32,163 bases of DNA, from positions 1-32,163 of the forward strand of contig CAZSBE010000025.1 of the NCBI GenBank assembly GCA_964604955.1. Direction: 5' to 3'. Origin of the DNA: JALGWA01 sp964604955 (GTDB taxonomy: Bacteria > Arandabacterota > Arandabacteria > Arandabacterales > JALGWA01). The position numbers and the translations under genes were made by a program. Positions within the stretch are counted from its first letter, which is position 1. The number at the start of each line of letters is the position of its first letter. The notes beneath the pieces are model-generated. The model was not told where the DNA came from and made no database searches. It worked only from the letters and a program-made list of their open reading frames with translations. Positions 6,364 through 14,621 of the stretch are shown here, piece after piece.

Positions 6364-7770
6364 ATGCCTTGGTACTGGATAATCATCATTGCCGCGGCGG
6401 CAATAGGGGTACTCATACTTGCGCTATGGAAACAGTACCGCAAGGTGGGACCCAACGAAGTGCTCATCATCTCAGGCGGCGGGAAGCGGACCGTAACGGA
6501 TCCGGACGGAACCAAGAAGAGAATAGGTTACAGGATGCATATCGGCGGGGGCACATTCGTAGTGCCCTTCGTCGAAACCGCCGAGGTCCTGTCCCTGGAG
6601 GTCATCACGGTGGACGTGAAGACGCCGGAGGTGATGACGTCCAAGGGCATTCCCGTAGTCGTCAAGGGAACCTCCCAGGTGAGGGTCAGGAGCACCGATT
6701 ACGACATACGCCAGGCGGCCGAGCAGTTCCTGGGCGAGGGCGTCGAGGGCATGCGCCAGGTATCTCTCCAGATCATAGAGGGCCACGTGCGTTCGGCCAT
6801 CGGCACCATGACGGTCGAGGAGATTTACCGCAGCCGCAAGCATTTCGCCGACCTGGTCGAAGAGGAAGCCGGCAAGGACCTCGCGCGGCTGGGTCTTTCC
6901 ATTATTTCCTTCTCTCTCACCGAGATATCCGACACCCAGGGCTATATGGAGGCCCTCGGGAGACCCGAGGTCGCCAGGATAAAGGGTGAGGCCGTGATAG
7001 CGGAGGCCGAGGCCGAGAAGTTCGCAGCCATCAAGGCCGCCGAGGCGCGCAAGGAAGGCGACATCGCGCGGCTCAAGGCCGATACCGAGGTAGCCGAGGT
7101 CACGCGTGATTACGAATCGAAGCGCGCCGAGTACCAGGCCGACGTCAACGTGAAACGGGCCAAGGCGGACCTCTCCTACGAACTCGAACGCCACAAGATG
7201 AACCAGCAGATCAAGGCCGAGGAGGCCGGCGTCCGCCTCGTGGAGAAGAAGAAGGCCGTCGAGATTGAGGAAATGGAGATCAAGCGCAAAGAGAAGGAAC
7301 TTGAAGCGACGGTCAAGCGCCCGGCCGATGCGGCGTCCTACCGGTACGAGATGGAGGCCAAGGGCCGCGCGGTCGCAAAGAAGCTGGAGGGAGGCGCGGA
7401 GGCCGATGTCCTCAGGGCCAGGATTCTTGCAGAGGCTGAGGGAATGAAGAAGAAGGCCGAGTCCTGGAGCCAGTACAACCAGGCGGCCATCTACCAGATG
7501 TTTATCGAGGTGCTCCCCGAACTCGCCCGGGCGGTTTCGGAGCCCCTCTCCAAGGTCGAAAAGATAATCGTGGTCGGCGGCTCGGGCGACGGCTCGCTGG
7601 GAGCTTCGCGGGTCACCGGGGAAGTCGCCAGGGTTCTCGCCCAACTTCCGACAATAGTCGAGTCCCTTGGTGGAGAAGACCTCAAGAAGCTGCTCACCAA
7701 TCTCGCCTCGATGCGGAAAAAGACCGAAGCGCTGGAAGGGGTCAAAGGCGAAGAAGCCGGTAAGGAATAG
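6364..7770 (+). CDS. floT: flotillin-like SPFH-domain membrane protein
   Basis: The 468-residue protein has an N-terminal membrane helix (about 4-22). An SPFH/PHB domain follows (about 27-200), with the flotillin opening KVGPNEVLIISGG and later FLGEGVEGMRQVSLQIIEGHVRSAIG. A long charged helical region rich in EA/KA repeats comes next (about 205-380, EAEAEKFAAIKAAEARKEG), and a C-terminal oligomerisation region contains VLPELARAVSEPLSKVEKIIVVGG. This matches FloT/YuaG/YqiK flotillins in order and length. Flotillins organise membrane microdomains and scaffold signalling or secretion complexes. ATG 6364 is preceded by GGAGGG at 7 nt. Only 2 nt separate its stop from the aminotransferase-kinase fusion, so the two should be co-translated, which suggests membrane recruitment of that enzyme (inference). 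Confidence 0.9.
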   Translation: MPWYWIIIIAAAAIGVLILALWKQYRKVGPNEVLIISGGGKRTVTDPDGTKKRIGYRMHIGGGTFVVPFVETAEVLSLEVITVDVKTPEVMTSKGIPVVVKGTSQVRVRSTDYDIRQAAEQFLGEGVEGMRQVSLQIIEGHVRSAIGTMTVEEIYRSRKHFADLVEEEAGKDLARLGLSIISFSLTEISDTQGYMEALGRPEVARIKGEAVIAEAEAEKFAAIKAAEARKEGDIARLKADTEVAEVTRDYESKRAEYQADVNVKRAKADLSYELERHKMNQQIKAEEAGVRLVEKKKAVEIEEMEIKRKEKELEATVKRPADAASYRYEMEAKGRAVAKKLEGGAEADVLRARILAEAEGMKKKAESWSQYNQAAIYQMFIEVLPELARAVSEPLSKVEKIIVVGGSGDGSLGASRVTGEVARVLAQLPTIVESLGGEDLKKLLTNLASMRKKTEALEGVKGEEAGKE

Positions 7771-7772
7771 TC

Positions 7773-10124
7773 ATGTTATCTGACAGAATCGCCAAAGTGG
7801 GCGCCTCCGAGACCCTGAGGATCATGGCCAAGGCCAAGGAACTCAGGGCCCAGGGTATCGACGTCATCAACATGGGCGTGGGCGAACCCGACTTTCCGAC
7901 TCCGGAAAACATCAAGGCTGCCGGCAAGTCCGCTATCGACAACAATATGACCAAGTACACGCCCAACCCGGGAATGCCGGAGCTCCGGAAGGCCATAATC
8001 GAGAAGCTCAAGCGCGATAACAACCTCACCTACGCGCCCGACGAGATTATCGTGTCCTCGGGCGCCAAGAACTCGCTCTTCAACCTGTTCATGGCGATGA
8101 TCAACCCCGGCGAAGAGGTGATCATCCCCGCCCCCTACTGGGTGTCCTACCCGCAGCAGGTCACCCTCGCGAGCGGGCGGCCGGTCATAGTGCACACGAG
8201 GGAGGAGGACGACTTCAAGCTCACGCCCGACGCCCTCGAGCAGGCGATCAACTTCAACTCCAAGGCGCTTATCATAAACAACCCCAGTAACCCGACAGGC
8301 ACCGCCTACACGCGGGAGGAACTGGAGGCGCTCTGCACAATAGCGGCCAAGGAAGGCCTCTATATCGTGGCCGACGAGATCTACGAGAAGCTCGTATATG
8401 ACGGCTTCCGATTCGCGAGCGTGGCCTCGCTCGGCAAAGCCGTAAGGGACAAGACCATAATTATAAACGGCGTCTCCAAGGCCTATTCCATGACGGGCTG
8501 GAGAATCGGCTTCGCCGCGGGTCCCAGGGACGTCATAGCGGCGATGAACAAGGCCCAGGGGCATAATACGTCGAACGCCTGCTCGATTTCCCAGGTGGCC
8601 GCCATCGAAGCCTATGAAGGCCCCCAGATGGAAATCGCGCATATGGTCTCCGAGTTCCAGCGGCGCAGGAACTACATAATGCAGAAGCTCAAGATGATCC
8701 CCAATGTCTCCTGCGTCGAGCCCAGGGGCGCCTTTTACGTGTTCCCCAACTTCTCGGCCTATTTCGACAAGGAGTACAAGGGGATGCACATAAGGAACTC
8801 GCATGGGCTCGCCTACTACCTTCTCAAGTACGCCAATGTCGCCATCGTGCCGGGAGCGGCGTTTGGGCGCAACGACTGCATAAGGATCTCCTACGCGACT
8901 TCGATGGAGAACGTGGAGAAGGCCATGGACCGGATCACGGAAGCCGTCTCGAAACTGAGGACGGCGCCAAGCATCCAGCGCATAACGCTGAGCAACACCA
9001 TGACCCGGGTCAGGGGCACCGTGCCGGCCGAAATCGAGGTGCCGGTCAAGATGAGGAACGCCCTGGTGTCCGAGATCGAGTCCACCCTCAGGTACGACAA
9101 TTACTTCGAGTGGAACGCCAACATATCGGGCGTCATCGTGCAGCTCCGCACCAACATGAGGCACATATACGAGTTCTGGGCGGAGAACTGGTACCCCAGC
9201 GAGCTCGAGAGCGACCTGGAGCCGCATGCCGTCGTCTACGCGGTCGACGGTGTCCCCGGCCGGGAACCGCGGGCTTTCTACTCCTCCGACGCCAAGACCG
9301 GCATAATCGTGAACTGCGACTCGTACGAACATGTCCGTAAGTGGGCGCTGGCTCTTGTCACGGACATAGTCGAACACGTGTCCGAGACGCACACCATTCA
9401 CGGGGCATGCCTGGACTTCAAGGGCAAGGGCCTCGCGATCATCGCGCCCCCGGGCGTGGGCAGGGGCACGGTCGCTTACGGGCTGCTTCGACACCCTGAC
9501 GCGAAGTTCCACTCCAATGATTTCTTCGTGGTCCGCTACTCCGCCAACCAGGCCGTGGCCGACATCTCGGAGCGGAAGTTCTACGTGAGAACGAGAGTGG
9601 CGCGGACATACGGCGACCTGGCGAACGCATTCAACAAGAGCAAGCTCGAGAACGTCGTTACGCGCAAGGAGGACTGCCTGTACATGTCCTGCCCGAACCT
9701 CGACTCCTGCGATCTTGACAGGGGCGAACCCCATTGCTACTGGGCCTCCAAGTACTCGCGCGCCATGCTCGACCCTTACTGGCTGGGCGGCGTCGACAAG
9801 TACGCCAAGAGGACGATGCTGGGCGCCGTCACCGTCCTTCGCAAGGATAGGACCGCTCCCTTCGTGGAGAGGCTGGACGCTCCCGGCGCGCTTCGCTACC
9901 TTGAGGAAGGCAGGTATGCGGCTTCGGATTCGGCGCTGGCGGCAATCAACAGCGAGCCCTACTACAACCCTTACATCCTGATCCAGACGCGCGACCGGCT
10001 GGATCTGCACAAGCAGTACTTCGAGTATCTCCTGAAGCTCGTACCATGCTACCTGGTCAATACGGGCGTGGAGAAGAAGGCCGCCGTGGTCGAAAAACTG
10101 GCGGAGATCGCCTCAGGCATGTAG
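7773..10124 (+). CDS. class I aminotransferase fused to HPr-kinase/PEPCK-like domain
   Basis: A single 783-codon frame joins two modules. Residues 1 to about 395 are a complete fold-type I aspartate/aromatic aminotransferase, with GEPDFPTP near 29-36, INNPSNPTGT and the PLP-lysine motif GVSKAYSMTGWR (Lys236). Residues from about 400 resemble HPr kinase/phosphorylase. HGACLDFKGKGLAIIAPPGV (from about 543) mirrors the HprK strand leading into its P-loop, HSNDFFVVRY mirrors its ADD Walker-B strand, and LDPYWLGGVDKYAKRTMLGA mirrors its IRGLGIINVRxxFG signature. The P-loop itself, APPGVGRGT (558-566), has Arg where catalytic Lys is expected. A four-cysteine cluster (Cys635, 640, 646, 655) may bind metal. 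The aminotransferase half probably interconverts aspartate and oxaloacetate or a similar pair. The second half may sense or bind nucleotide rather than phosphorylate. It follows flotillin by 2 nt and nearly abuts a converging gene. Confidence 0.88.
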   Translation: MLSDRIAKVGASETLRIMAKAKELRAQGIDVINMGVGEPDFPTPENIKAAGKSAIDNNMTKYTPNPGMPELRKAIIEKLKRDNNLTYAPDEIIVSSGAKNSLFNLFMAMINPGEEVIIPAPYWVSYPQQVTLASGRPVIVHTREEDDFKLTPDALEQAINFNSKALIINNPSNPTGTAYTREELEALCTIAAKEGLYIVADEIYEKLVYDGFRFASVASLGKAVRDKTIIINGVSKAYSMTGWRIGFAAGPRDVIAAMNKAQGHNTSNACSISQVAAIEAYEGPQMEIAHMVSEFQRRRNYIMQKLKMIPNVSCVEPRGAFYVFPNFSAYFDKEYKGMHIRNSHGLAYYLLKYANVAIVPGAAFGRNDCIRISYATSMENVEKAMDRITEAVSKLRTAPSIQRITLSNTMTRVRGTVPAEIEVPVKMRNALVSEIESTLRYDNYFEWNANISGVIVQLRTNMRHIYEFWAENWYPSELESDLEPHAVVYAVDGVPGREPRAFYSSDAKTGIIVNCDSYEHVRKWALALVTDIVEHVSETHTIHGACLDFKGKGLAIIAPPGVGRGTVAYGLLRHPDAKFHSNDFFVVRYSANQAVADISERKFYVRTRVARTYGDLANAFNKSKLENVVTRKEDCLYMSCPNLDSCDLDRGEPHCYWASKYSRAMLDPYWLGGVDKYAKRTMLGAVTVLRKDRTAPFVERLDAPGALRYLEEGRYAASDSALAAINSEPYYNPYILIQTRDRLDLHKQYFEYLLKLVPCYLVNTGVEKKAAVVEKLAEIASGM

Positions 10125-10129
10125 GGGCC

Positions 10130-11377
10130 TCAGGCTGCCTCGAGGAAGTCCCTCAGGATCGCGGTGACATTACCGTCCCATCTGGGGACCACCATGTAGC
10201 GGTCGTCGAGTTTCCTGATGCAGCACATGATGGGACTGACCGGGTACTTGAAGGCGAGCTCCCGCAGGTACTGCCAATGCTCCTGGGAGTGGACGGGCCT
10301 CCCGAGGAGCCCCACTTGCAGGCCGACGAGCGCGGCTTCTATCCCGTCTATCCTCTCAATCGCTCCGCCGTCGCGGAATTCCGCCACAAGCGCTATGGCC
10401 TGGCTCAGGGGCGATGAGGTACCGCCGCTCTCTACGGCCTCGCCCGCGGCGCTGAGCTCGCTCTCCGATTCCAGCATGTTGCCAATCCGCCGCTTGAGGC
10501 GCTTGAGCTGGAGGTTCTCAAGGAGCGCCTCGACGCCCTCGAAGTCCTTGACGAAACCGCTGGCCATTCTCCTGGCCCGCTCCAGCGCCGCGGCGCCGTC
10601 GCCCGAGGGGGAGGCGCTTCTCAGGTACTTCTCGAGCCCGGAGGCAATCGCGGCCGCCCGCATGATGTCGGTTTTCAGGGTCTCCAGGTCCTCGCGCTCG
10701 ATCCGGCCGAGAGTCTCCTGGGCCTTGGCGAATGCGGCGTAGAACTCGCGGAGGTCCGGGTCCCTGTCCAGCGCGATATGGGGGAGCAGGTCCTTCCGCT
10801 CGGCGGCGCCGAGGGCGCCCGTGAAAGCCCGCACCTTCTCGCCTTCGAGCAGATATGCCATGGCCCTGGTCACAGCCTCTTCCTCCACCGCCCTTGTCAG
10901 ACACCCCTCCGGCGCGGTCTCGCAGCCGGCGTGGAGATCGGGGCCGGAGTACTGGAAAAGCGGGAAACCCGTTTCCGATTCAAGATTGGACGCGATGCAA
11001 ATACAGCGCGCGGAGCCGGCTATATCACCGGCCTTCAACTTCCCGGCGGCGTCCGCGAGGAGCCTTTCAATAAACTCGTCGCGGCCGCCCAGAAGGTCGA
11101 GGCACCTTGACGCGGACAGGAACCTGCCCGTCTCTATGGCCCTGTCCAGGATCTTCCTGAGGAGCTCGGGCGGGATCCCGCCGGTCCCGTCGCTGCCGCC
11201 CATCAGGGAGTCGATTTCCCGGCGGGCCGGCTCGAGCCCGCCGGCGTCGGGTATGACTCTTTCGAGCTCGAATCCCTCGACATATGAAGGCAGCTCCATG
11301 GCGGTCGCCGCGAGGACGAGCGTTACGTCCCCCAGGTACAGCCCCGCCACCATCAGGTCTTTCCGCTTATCTTCCAT
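10130..11377 (-). CDS. unknown helical protein, last gene of kinase operon
   Basis: The 415-residue protein has no family I recognise. It has no signal peptide or clear membrane helix; most of it reads as amphipathic helices (for example AAIASGLEKYLRSA, VEALLENLQLKRLKRRIGNM) like a repeat or scaffold protein. The C-terminus is more globular and conserved-looking (EHWQYLRELAFKYPVSPIMC, KLDDRYMVVPRWDGN). A Gly/Ser-rich segment lies near residues 60-68, and there are a few cysteines (three near 120-160). It starts 19 nt after the TGS/uridine-kinase gene on the same strand and ends 5 nt from the stop of the converging aminotransferase fusion. It therefore probably belongs to the 14457-to-10130 operon and may act with the kinase-like protein. 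Confidence 0.7.
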   Translation of the reverse strand: MEDKRKDLMVAGLYLGDVTLVLAATAMELPSYVEGFELERVIPDAGGLEPARREIDSLMGGSDGTGGIPPELLRKILDRAIETGRFLSASRCLDLLGGRDEFIERLLADAAGKLKAGDIAGSARCICIASNLESETGFPLFQYSGPDLHAGCETAPEGCLTRAVEEEAVTRAMAYLLEGEKVRAFTGALGAAERKDLLPHIALDRDPDLREFYAAFAKAQETLGRIEREDLETLKTDIMRAAAIASGLEKYLRSASPSGDGAAALERARRMASGFVKDFEGVEALLENLQLKRLKRRIGNMLESESELSAAGEAVESGGTSSPLSQAIALVAEFRDGGAIERIDGIEAALVGLQVGLLGRPVHSQEHWQYLRELAFKYPVSPIMCCIRKLDDRYMVVPRWDGNVTAILRDFLEAA

Positions 11378-11396
11378 AAGTGTCCCGACCTCGCGA

Positions 11397-13067
11397 TCAG
11401 TATTTGAATATACTCCCGCCGATGAATTCCCTCAGTATCGAATTCCGGGGAACCTCCCGCGGGGGAATCGGCATAAAGTAGGAGAGGAACCTGAGAAGCC
11501 GCCTCGCCTCTGCGTACTCTTCCACTTCATTCGTCACCTCCGACAGGAGCTCCTCGGCGCGTTCCTTGAGGACGCAGAGTTCATAGGGCAGCGACGAATT
11601 GAACATGGCATCTACCTGCTCCTGGTAGGGGAAGATGTACTGGTCCTCCCCCCTCCTCACCGAAGCCCAGCGGGAAAGCGTATCGACGGCGTTGTGGGCC
11701 CGGAAGAGGTTGTCTCTCACGACGCGCCTCAGCTTGCGTGAATCCGTGGTCGGCACCCTGTTGTGGTAATCGATGTTGAGCTGCGACAGCGCGCTCACGT
11801 AGATCTTGAACTTCATGATGGCCGGAATGGACGGCGTGAGCACCGGGTTGATCGCGTGTATGCCCTCGAGGATCAGAATCTGGTCGGCCTCCAGTTTCAT
11901 CTTGCGGTACCCGACGCGCTTGCCGTAGCGAAAACTGAACCTCGGTATGTCGACTTCCTTGCCGGCGAAGAGGTCAAGGAGCTGCGAGTTCAGAAGGCTG
12001 ATGTCAATGGCGTCGGGCGCCTCGAAATCATACTCGCCGGTTTCGTCCCGCGGGGTCTCCTCCCTGTCAAGGAAGTAGTTGTCGAGCGAAACCGTGATGT
12101 TCCTGAGACCGTTCACCGTCATCTGTATGGCAAGCCTCTTGGAGAAGGTGGTCTTGCCCGATCCCGACGGCCCCGATATGAGGATCAGCCTGGGCCGCGT
12201 CAGTTTTGAGGCTATGTCGTCGGCGAAGTGGGCCATCTTCTTCTCGTGCAGCGCCTCGGCGACCCTTATCATCCCGGCCGCCTCTCCGCGCTCGATGATC
12301 TCGTTTATGTCGCCCACCTTGTCGGCGCCCAGGATCTGACCCCATCTCACATACTCCCGGAAGACTTCCGCCATCTTCTTCTGCTCGTGGAACTCGGGGA
12401 TGACGTCGGGGTCCTGGTAGAGCGGGAATCTCAATATGAAGCCCGGGGGGTAGTCCCGGAGCTCGAATCTATCGACATACCCCGTGCTGGGTGCCAGGCA
12501 GCCGTAGAAGTAGTCGGTGACCTCGCCGAGCTTGTATATGGCCACCATGGGCTCCGACCTGTACTTGAGAATACCCACCTTGTCGACCTGGCCGTCCTCT
12601 TCGAATATCCTGAGGGCCTCTTCGACGGGAACTTCGAGCCTGACGAAAGGTTCGTCGGCCTCGACTATCTCCCTCATTCTCGACTGGAGGTTCTCCAGGT
12701 CGCCCATCTCCAGGGCCCGGTCGATCCCGATCTCGCAGTAGTAACCCTTGCTCAGCGAATGCCTGATATAGACCCGCGCTCCGGGGAAGAGCTCCCGCGC
12801 GGCCCGGATCATGACGAACGCCAGGCTGCGCCTGTATACGCTCATGCCGTCCGAGGTATCCAGCGTAACGAAACTCAGCTTGCCGTCCTCGGCGAGCGGG
12901 TAGGAAAGCCGCACGACCTTGTTGTTGAAGCGCGCGGCTACGATGCGGTACTCGCTCTCGTAGTTTATCTTCTCAATGATCTCGGCGGGCATGGTCTTCG
13001 GCCGAACCGAGATCCTGCCGCAACCTTCGACTTCTATCTGGATTTCCGTTCTTGTCTTTTTAGCCAA
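11397..13067 (-). CDS. TGS-like/uridine kinase-like nucleoside kinase
   Basis: This 556-residue protein combines two modules. The N-terminal half (about 1-280) resembles the TGS plus second additional domains of threonyl-tRNA synthetase: a small beta-grasp opening, LSFVTLDTSDGMSVYRRSLA and RELFPGARVYIRHSLSKGYY. The C-terminal half is a phosphoribulokinase/uridine kinase P-loop domain: Walker A GPSGSGKT at 299-306, the acceptor-site region VSLDNYFLDREETPRDETGEYDF, FRYGKRVGYRKM and LILEGIHAINP. This architecture is known among proteins annotated as nucleoside or uridine kinases; the true substrate is generally unclear. The ATG overlaps the DUF4416 stop by 8 nt, so translation is coupled. Uridine phosphorylation is the default family guess. 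Confidence 0.85.
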   Translation of the reverse strand: MAKKTRTEIQIEVEGCGRISVRPKTMPAEIIEKINYESEYRIVAARFNNKVVRLSYPLAEDGKLSFVTLDTSDGMSVYRRSLAFVMIRAARELFPGARVYIRHSLSKGYYCEIGIDRALEMGDLENLQSRMREIVEADEPFVRLEVPVEEALRIFEEDGQVDKVGILKYRSEPMVAIYKLGEVTDYFYGCLAPSTGYVDRFELRDYPPGFILRFPLYQDPDVIPEFHEQKKMAEVFREYVRWGQILGADKVGDINEIIERGEAAGMIRVAEALHEKKMAHFADDIASKLTRPRLILISGPSGSGKTTFSKRLAIQMTVNGLRNITVSLDNYFLDREETPRDETGEYDFEAPDAIDISLLNSQLLDLFAGKEVDIPRFSFRYGKRVGYRKMKLEADQILILEGIHAINPVLTPSIPAIMKFKIYVSALSQLNIDYHNRVPTTDSRKLRRVVRDNLFRAHNAVDTLSRWASVRRGEDQYIFPYQEQVDAMFNSSLPYELCVLKERAEELLSEVTNEVEEYAEARRLLRFLSYFMPIPPREVPRNSILREFIGGSIFKY

Positions 13068-13620
13068 TCCTTCTCTCCTCAGAGGGCGCAGCGTCGCCCG
13101 TCTTCTTTACCTTCATCTTGTACGACTTCCTGACTTCGCTGAAGAAGTCATTGTATCTCCCGCTCCTGAAGTCGGGGAAGGCCCAGTCATAGACCTGCCA
13201 GCCCTTATCGTAATAAATAGTCGGGTCGGCATAAACCCCTTTTCTCAGATAGATCTTCTGGGCGAGGAACTTGGCAGACACGATAACGACCTTGTTGAAA
13301 TCCATGTAACCGGGGTCGAGGTTGACGGTTCGCCCCCCGTCCCGGCTCATTTCCTCCTCCATCCTCACCGCCGCGAGCTTGACCTCGACTATGGATCCGG
13401 GATCGATGAGGTCTCTGAAAGCGTAGAACAGGCGCTTGAGGCCAGGCCCCATTTCGGCCTCGTAATAGTCGGTGGCGTCGAAGTCGAAGACCTCCGACCT
13501 CGAGTCTATCTCTCCGAACACACCGGTCAGCCTCGACTCGAGCGCCCGGAGGTCCACCCCGTCCGGGCAGATGACGCCCATCACGAGCTGCACGGCCTGC
13601 GGCGTCCCCGGGACCCCCAT
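13060..13620 (-). CDS. DUF4416 family protein
   Basis: The 186-residue protein matches the DUF4416 pattern as I know it: VMGVICPDG near the start, FDATDYYEAEMGPGLKRLFY, LIDPGSIVEVKLAAVRME, VNLDPGYMDFNKVVIVSAKF, and then IYLRKGVYADPTIYYDKGWQ ending in a WAFPDFRSGRY stretch. No function is established for the family. The strings of Asp, Tyr and His-poor motifs suggest a globular cytoplasmic enzyme or binding protein. Its ATG follows immediately after the TAG of the upstream NAT-like gene, and its end overlaps the TGS/uridine-kinase gene by 8 nt. The three proteins are therefore made in coupled fashion and may act in one process. Confidence 0.88.
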   Translation of the reverse strand: MGVPGTPQAVQLVMGVICPDGVDLRALESRLTGVFGEIDSRSEVFDFDATDYYEAEMGPGLKRLFYAFRDLIDPGSIVEVKLAAVRMEEEMSRDGGRTVNLDPGYMDFNKVVIVSAKFLAQKIYLRKGVYADPTIYYDKGWQVYDWAFPDFRSGRYNDFFSEVRKSYKMKVKKTGDAAPSEERRIG

Positions 13621-14457
13621 CTATCTCCTCCTCGCTTCGAGCACGTCCCGGGCCATGCCCACCCACTTGCTGTCTATGCCGAACTCCTCCTCTATGACGC
13701 GGTCGACTCCGCGCCTGAGCGTCTGCTTGGTCACATCGTCACAGGACGCGAACTTGAAGTAGTCCTTCCTCAGATAGAGGTGTCCCTTCCCGGTAATCCT
13801 GCCCAGACACACATTCCTCAAAGTGGGCCTGTCGAAGGACTCAGCCCAGTGGCGTTCGAATTCCCCGTCTCCGGCCGGCTCGTCGAGAAAGCGGTACCTC
13901 CACTTCCTGCCCGCTGCGTCAACGGTGTTGAGGTTGTAGTAGCCACTCTCCTCCAGCGAGACCTCGACCACGGTGTGCGGGCAGCGCACCACCGTCCGGC
14001 CCCGCTCGGGAAGCGCGATCACCGCATAGAGGGCATAGCCGGGGTCTATCATATAGCGCCGGCCGCTGCGGCTTACGACCACAAGGCAGTGCACGTTTGG
14101 CCCCATGCGCATATGCGCCATCACCTTGTGGCATTCGAAGCCCAGGGACTTCAGCATGCGTTCGAGGAGGAAGGTAAGCGAGAAGCACGTTCCCCCGAAA
14201 CCCTTCTCGAGGTGGTCGGTCACCACCTCAAGGGGGAGCCTGAAGCGCTCAAGCGACTCCCCGGGGGCGGCGCTCTTGATTATCTTGCTTATGTTCTCAT
14301 AGGGAAGCCTCGCGAAGTCCCGCACCACGGCCTCCAGGAGGCCCCCGGCGGAATGGTTTCCGGGCCCACGCGGGGCGTCGATTCCGTAGTGACCGGTGAA
14401 CATCTTCAGGGCCTCATCGCCCGTGACCGCCTGAAGCAAGCGAACCCTCCTCATCAT
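13621..14457 (-). CDS. arylamine N-acetyltransferase-family acyltransferase
   Basis: The 278-residue protein carries the NAT Cys-His-Asp triad (numbered from ATG 14457): Cys91 in GFGGTCFSLT, His123 in NVHCLVVV and Asp138 in MIDPGY. The preceding RLPYENISKI matches the NAT N-terminal block (L-P-F-E-N). NATs transfer acetyl or other acyl groups from CoA to arylamines or hydroxylamines; related enzymes act as amide synthases. I start it at ATG 14457 because upstream there is only a TTG at 14475, and the predicted promoter gives a transcript starting near 14485. No strong ribosome site is visible. It is the first gene of a four-gene operon with DUF4416, a TGS/uridine-kinase-like protein and an unknown protein. 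The physiological acceptor is unknown. Confidence 0.85.
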   Translation of the reverse strand: MMRRVRLLQAVTGDEALKMFTGHYGIDAPRGPGNHSAGGLLEAVVRDFARLPYENISKIIKSAAPGESLERFRLPLEVVTDHLEKGFGGTCFSLTFLLERMLKSLGFECHKVMAHMRMGPNVHCLVVVSRSGRRYMIDPGYALYAVIALPERGRTVVRCPHTVVEVSLEESGYYNLNTVDAAGRKWRYRFLDEPAGDGEFERHWAESFDRPTLRNVCLGRITGKGHLYLRKDYFKFASCDDVTKQTLRRGVDRVIEEEFGIDSKWVGMARDVLEARRR

Positions 14458-14481
14458 CAGAATAAATCCGGGCAAGATGGG

Positions 14482-14509
14482 TTGACACCCAATAATACTA
14501 TTATAGAAT
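14482..14509 (+). promoter_or_regulatory. sigma70-type promoter of the citrate operon
   Basis: A perfect TTGACA (14482-14487) lies 16 nt before TAGAAT (14504-14509). The predicted start, near 14516, gives a leader of about 106 nt before ATG 14622. The leader contains a hairpin (GCTCGCC 14552-14558 / GGCGGGC 14562-14568, one G-U pair) and ends with a good GGAGG site. The promoter physically overlaps the divergent promoter at 14492-14521. Confidence 0.7.
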
Positions 14510-14521
14510 AGAGTGGTTCAA
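14492..14521 (-). promoter_or_regulatory. sigma70-type promoter of the NAT/DUF4416/kinase operon
   Basis: On the minus strand TTGAAC (14516-14521) and TATTAT (14492-14497) are 18 nt apart, giving a leader of about 28 nt to ATG 14457. A TATAAT also exists at 14500-14505 but is only 10 nt from the -35. It shares DNA with the divergent citrate-operon promoter, so simultaneous RNA polymerase binding is unlikely. Confidence 0.55.
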
Positions 14522-14621
14522 GTTAGGACATCCCTTACTTATGAGGGTAGGGCTCGCCCTCGGCGGGCTATCGATATTCAACCTGGGCTCCGGCAAGCGC
14601 CCTGATACGCGGAGGAAAACT

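Noticed and set aside
7776..10010. 744-codon open frame on the minus strand opposite the aminotransferase fusion
   Set aside because: It mirrors the codon structure of the real gene in GC-rich DNA, gives a low-complexity Arg/Val/Gly/His-rich translation and has no motif.
14541..14621. upstream start for the isocitrate dehydrogenase adding 27 residues
   Set aside because: The extra residues do not align with the family start, and ATG 14622 has a GGAGG site at proper spacing directly before MPGRKIVSMPGDGIG.
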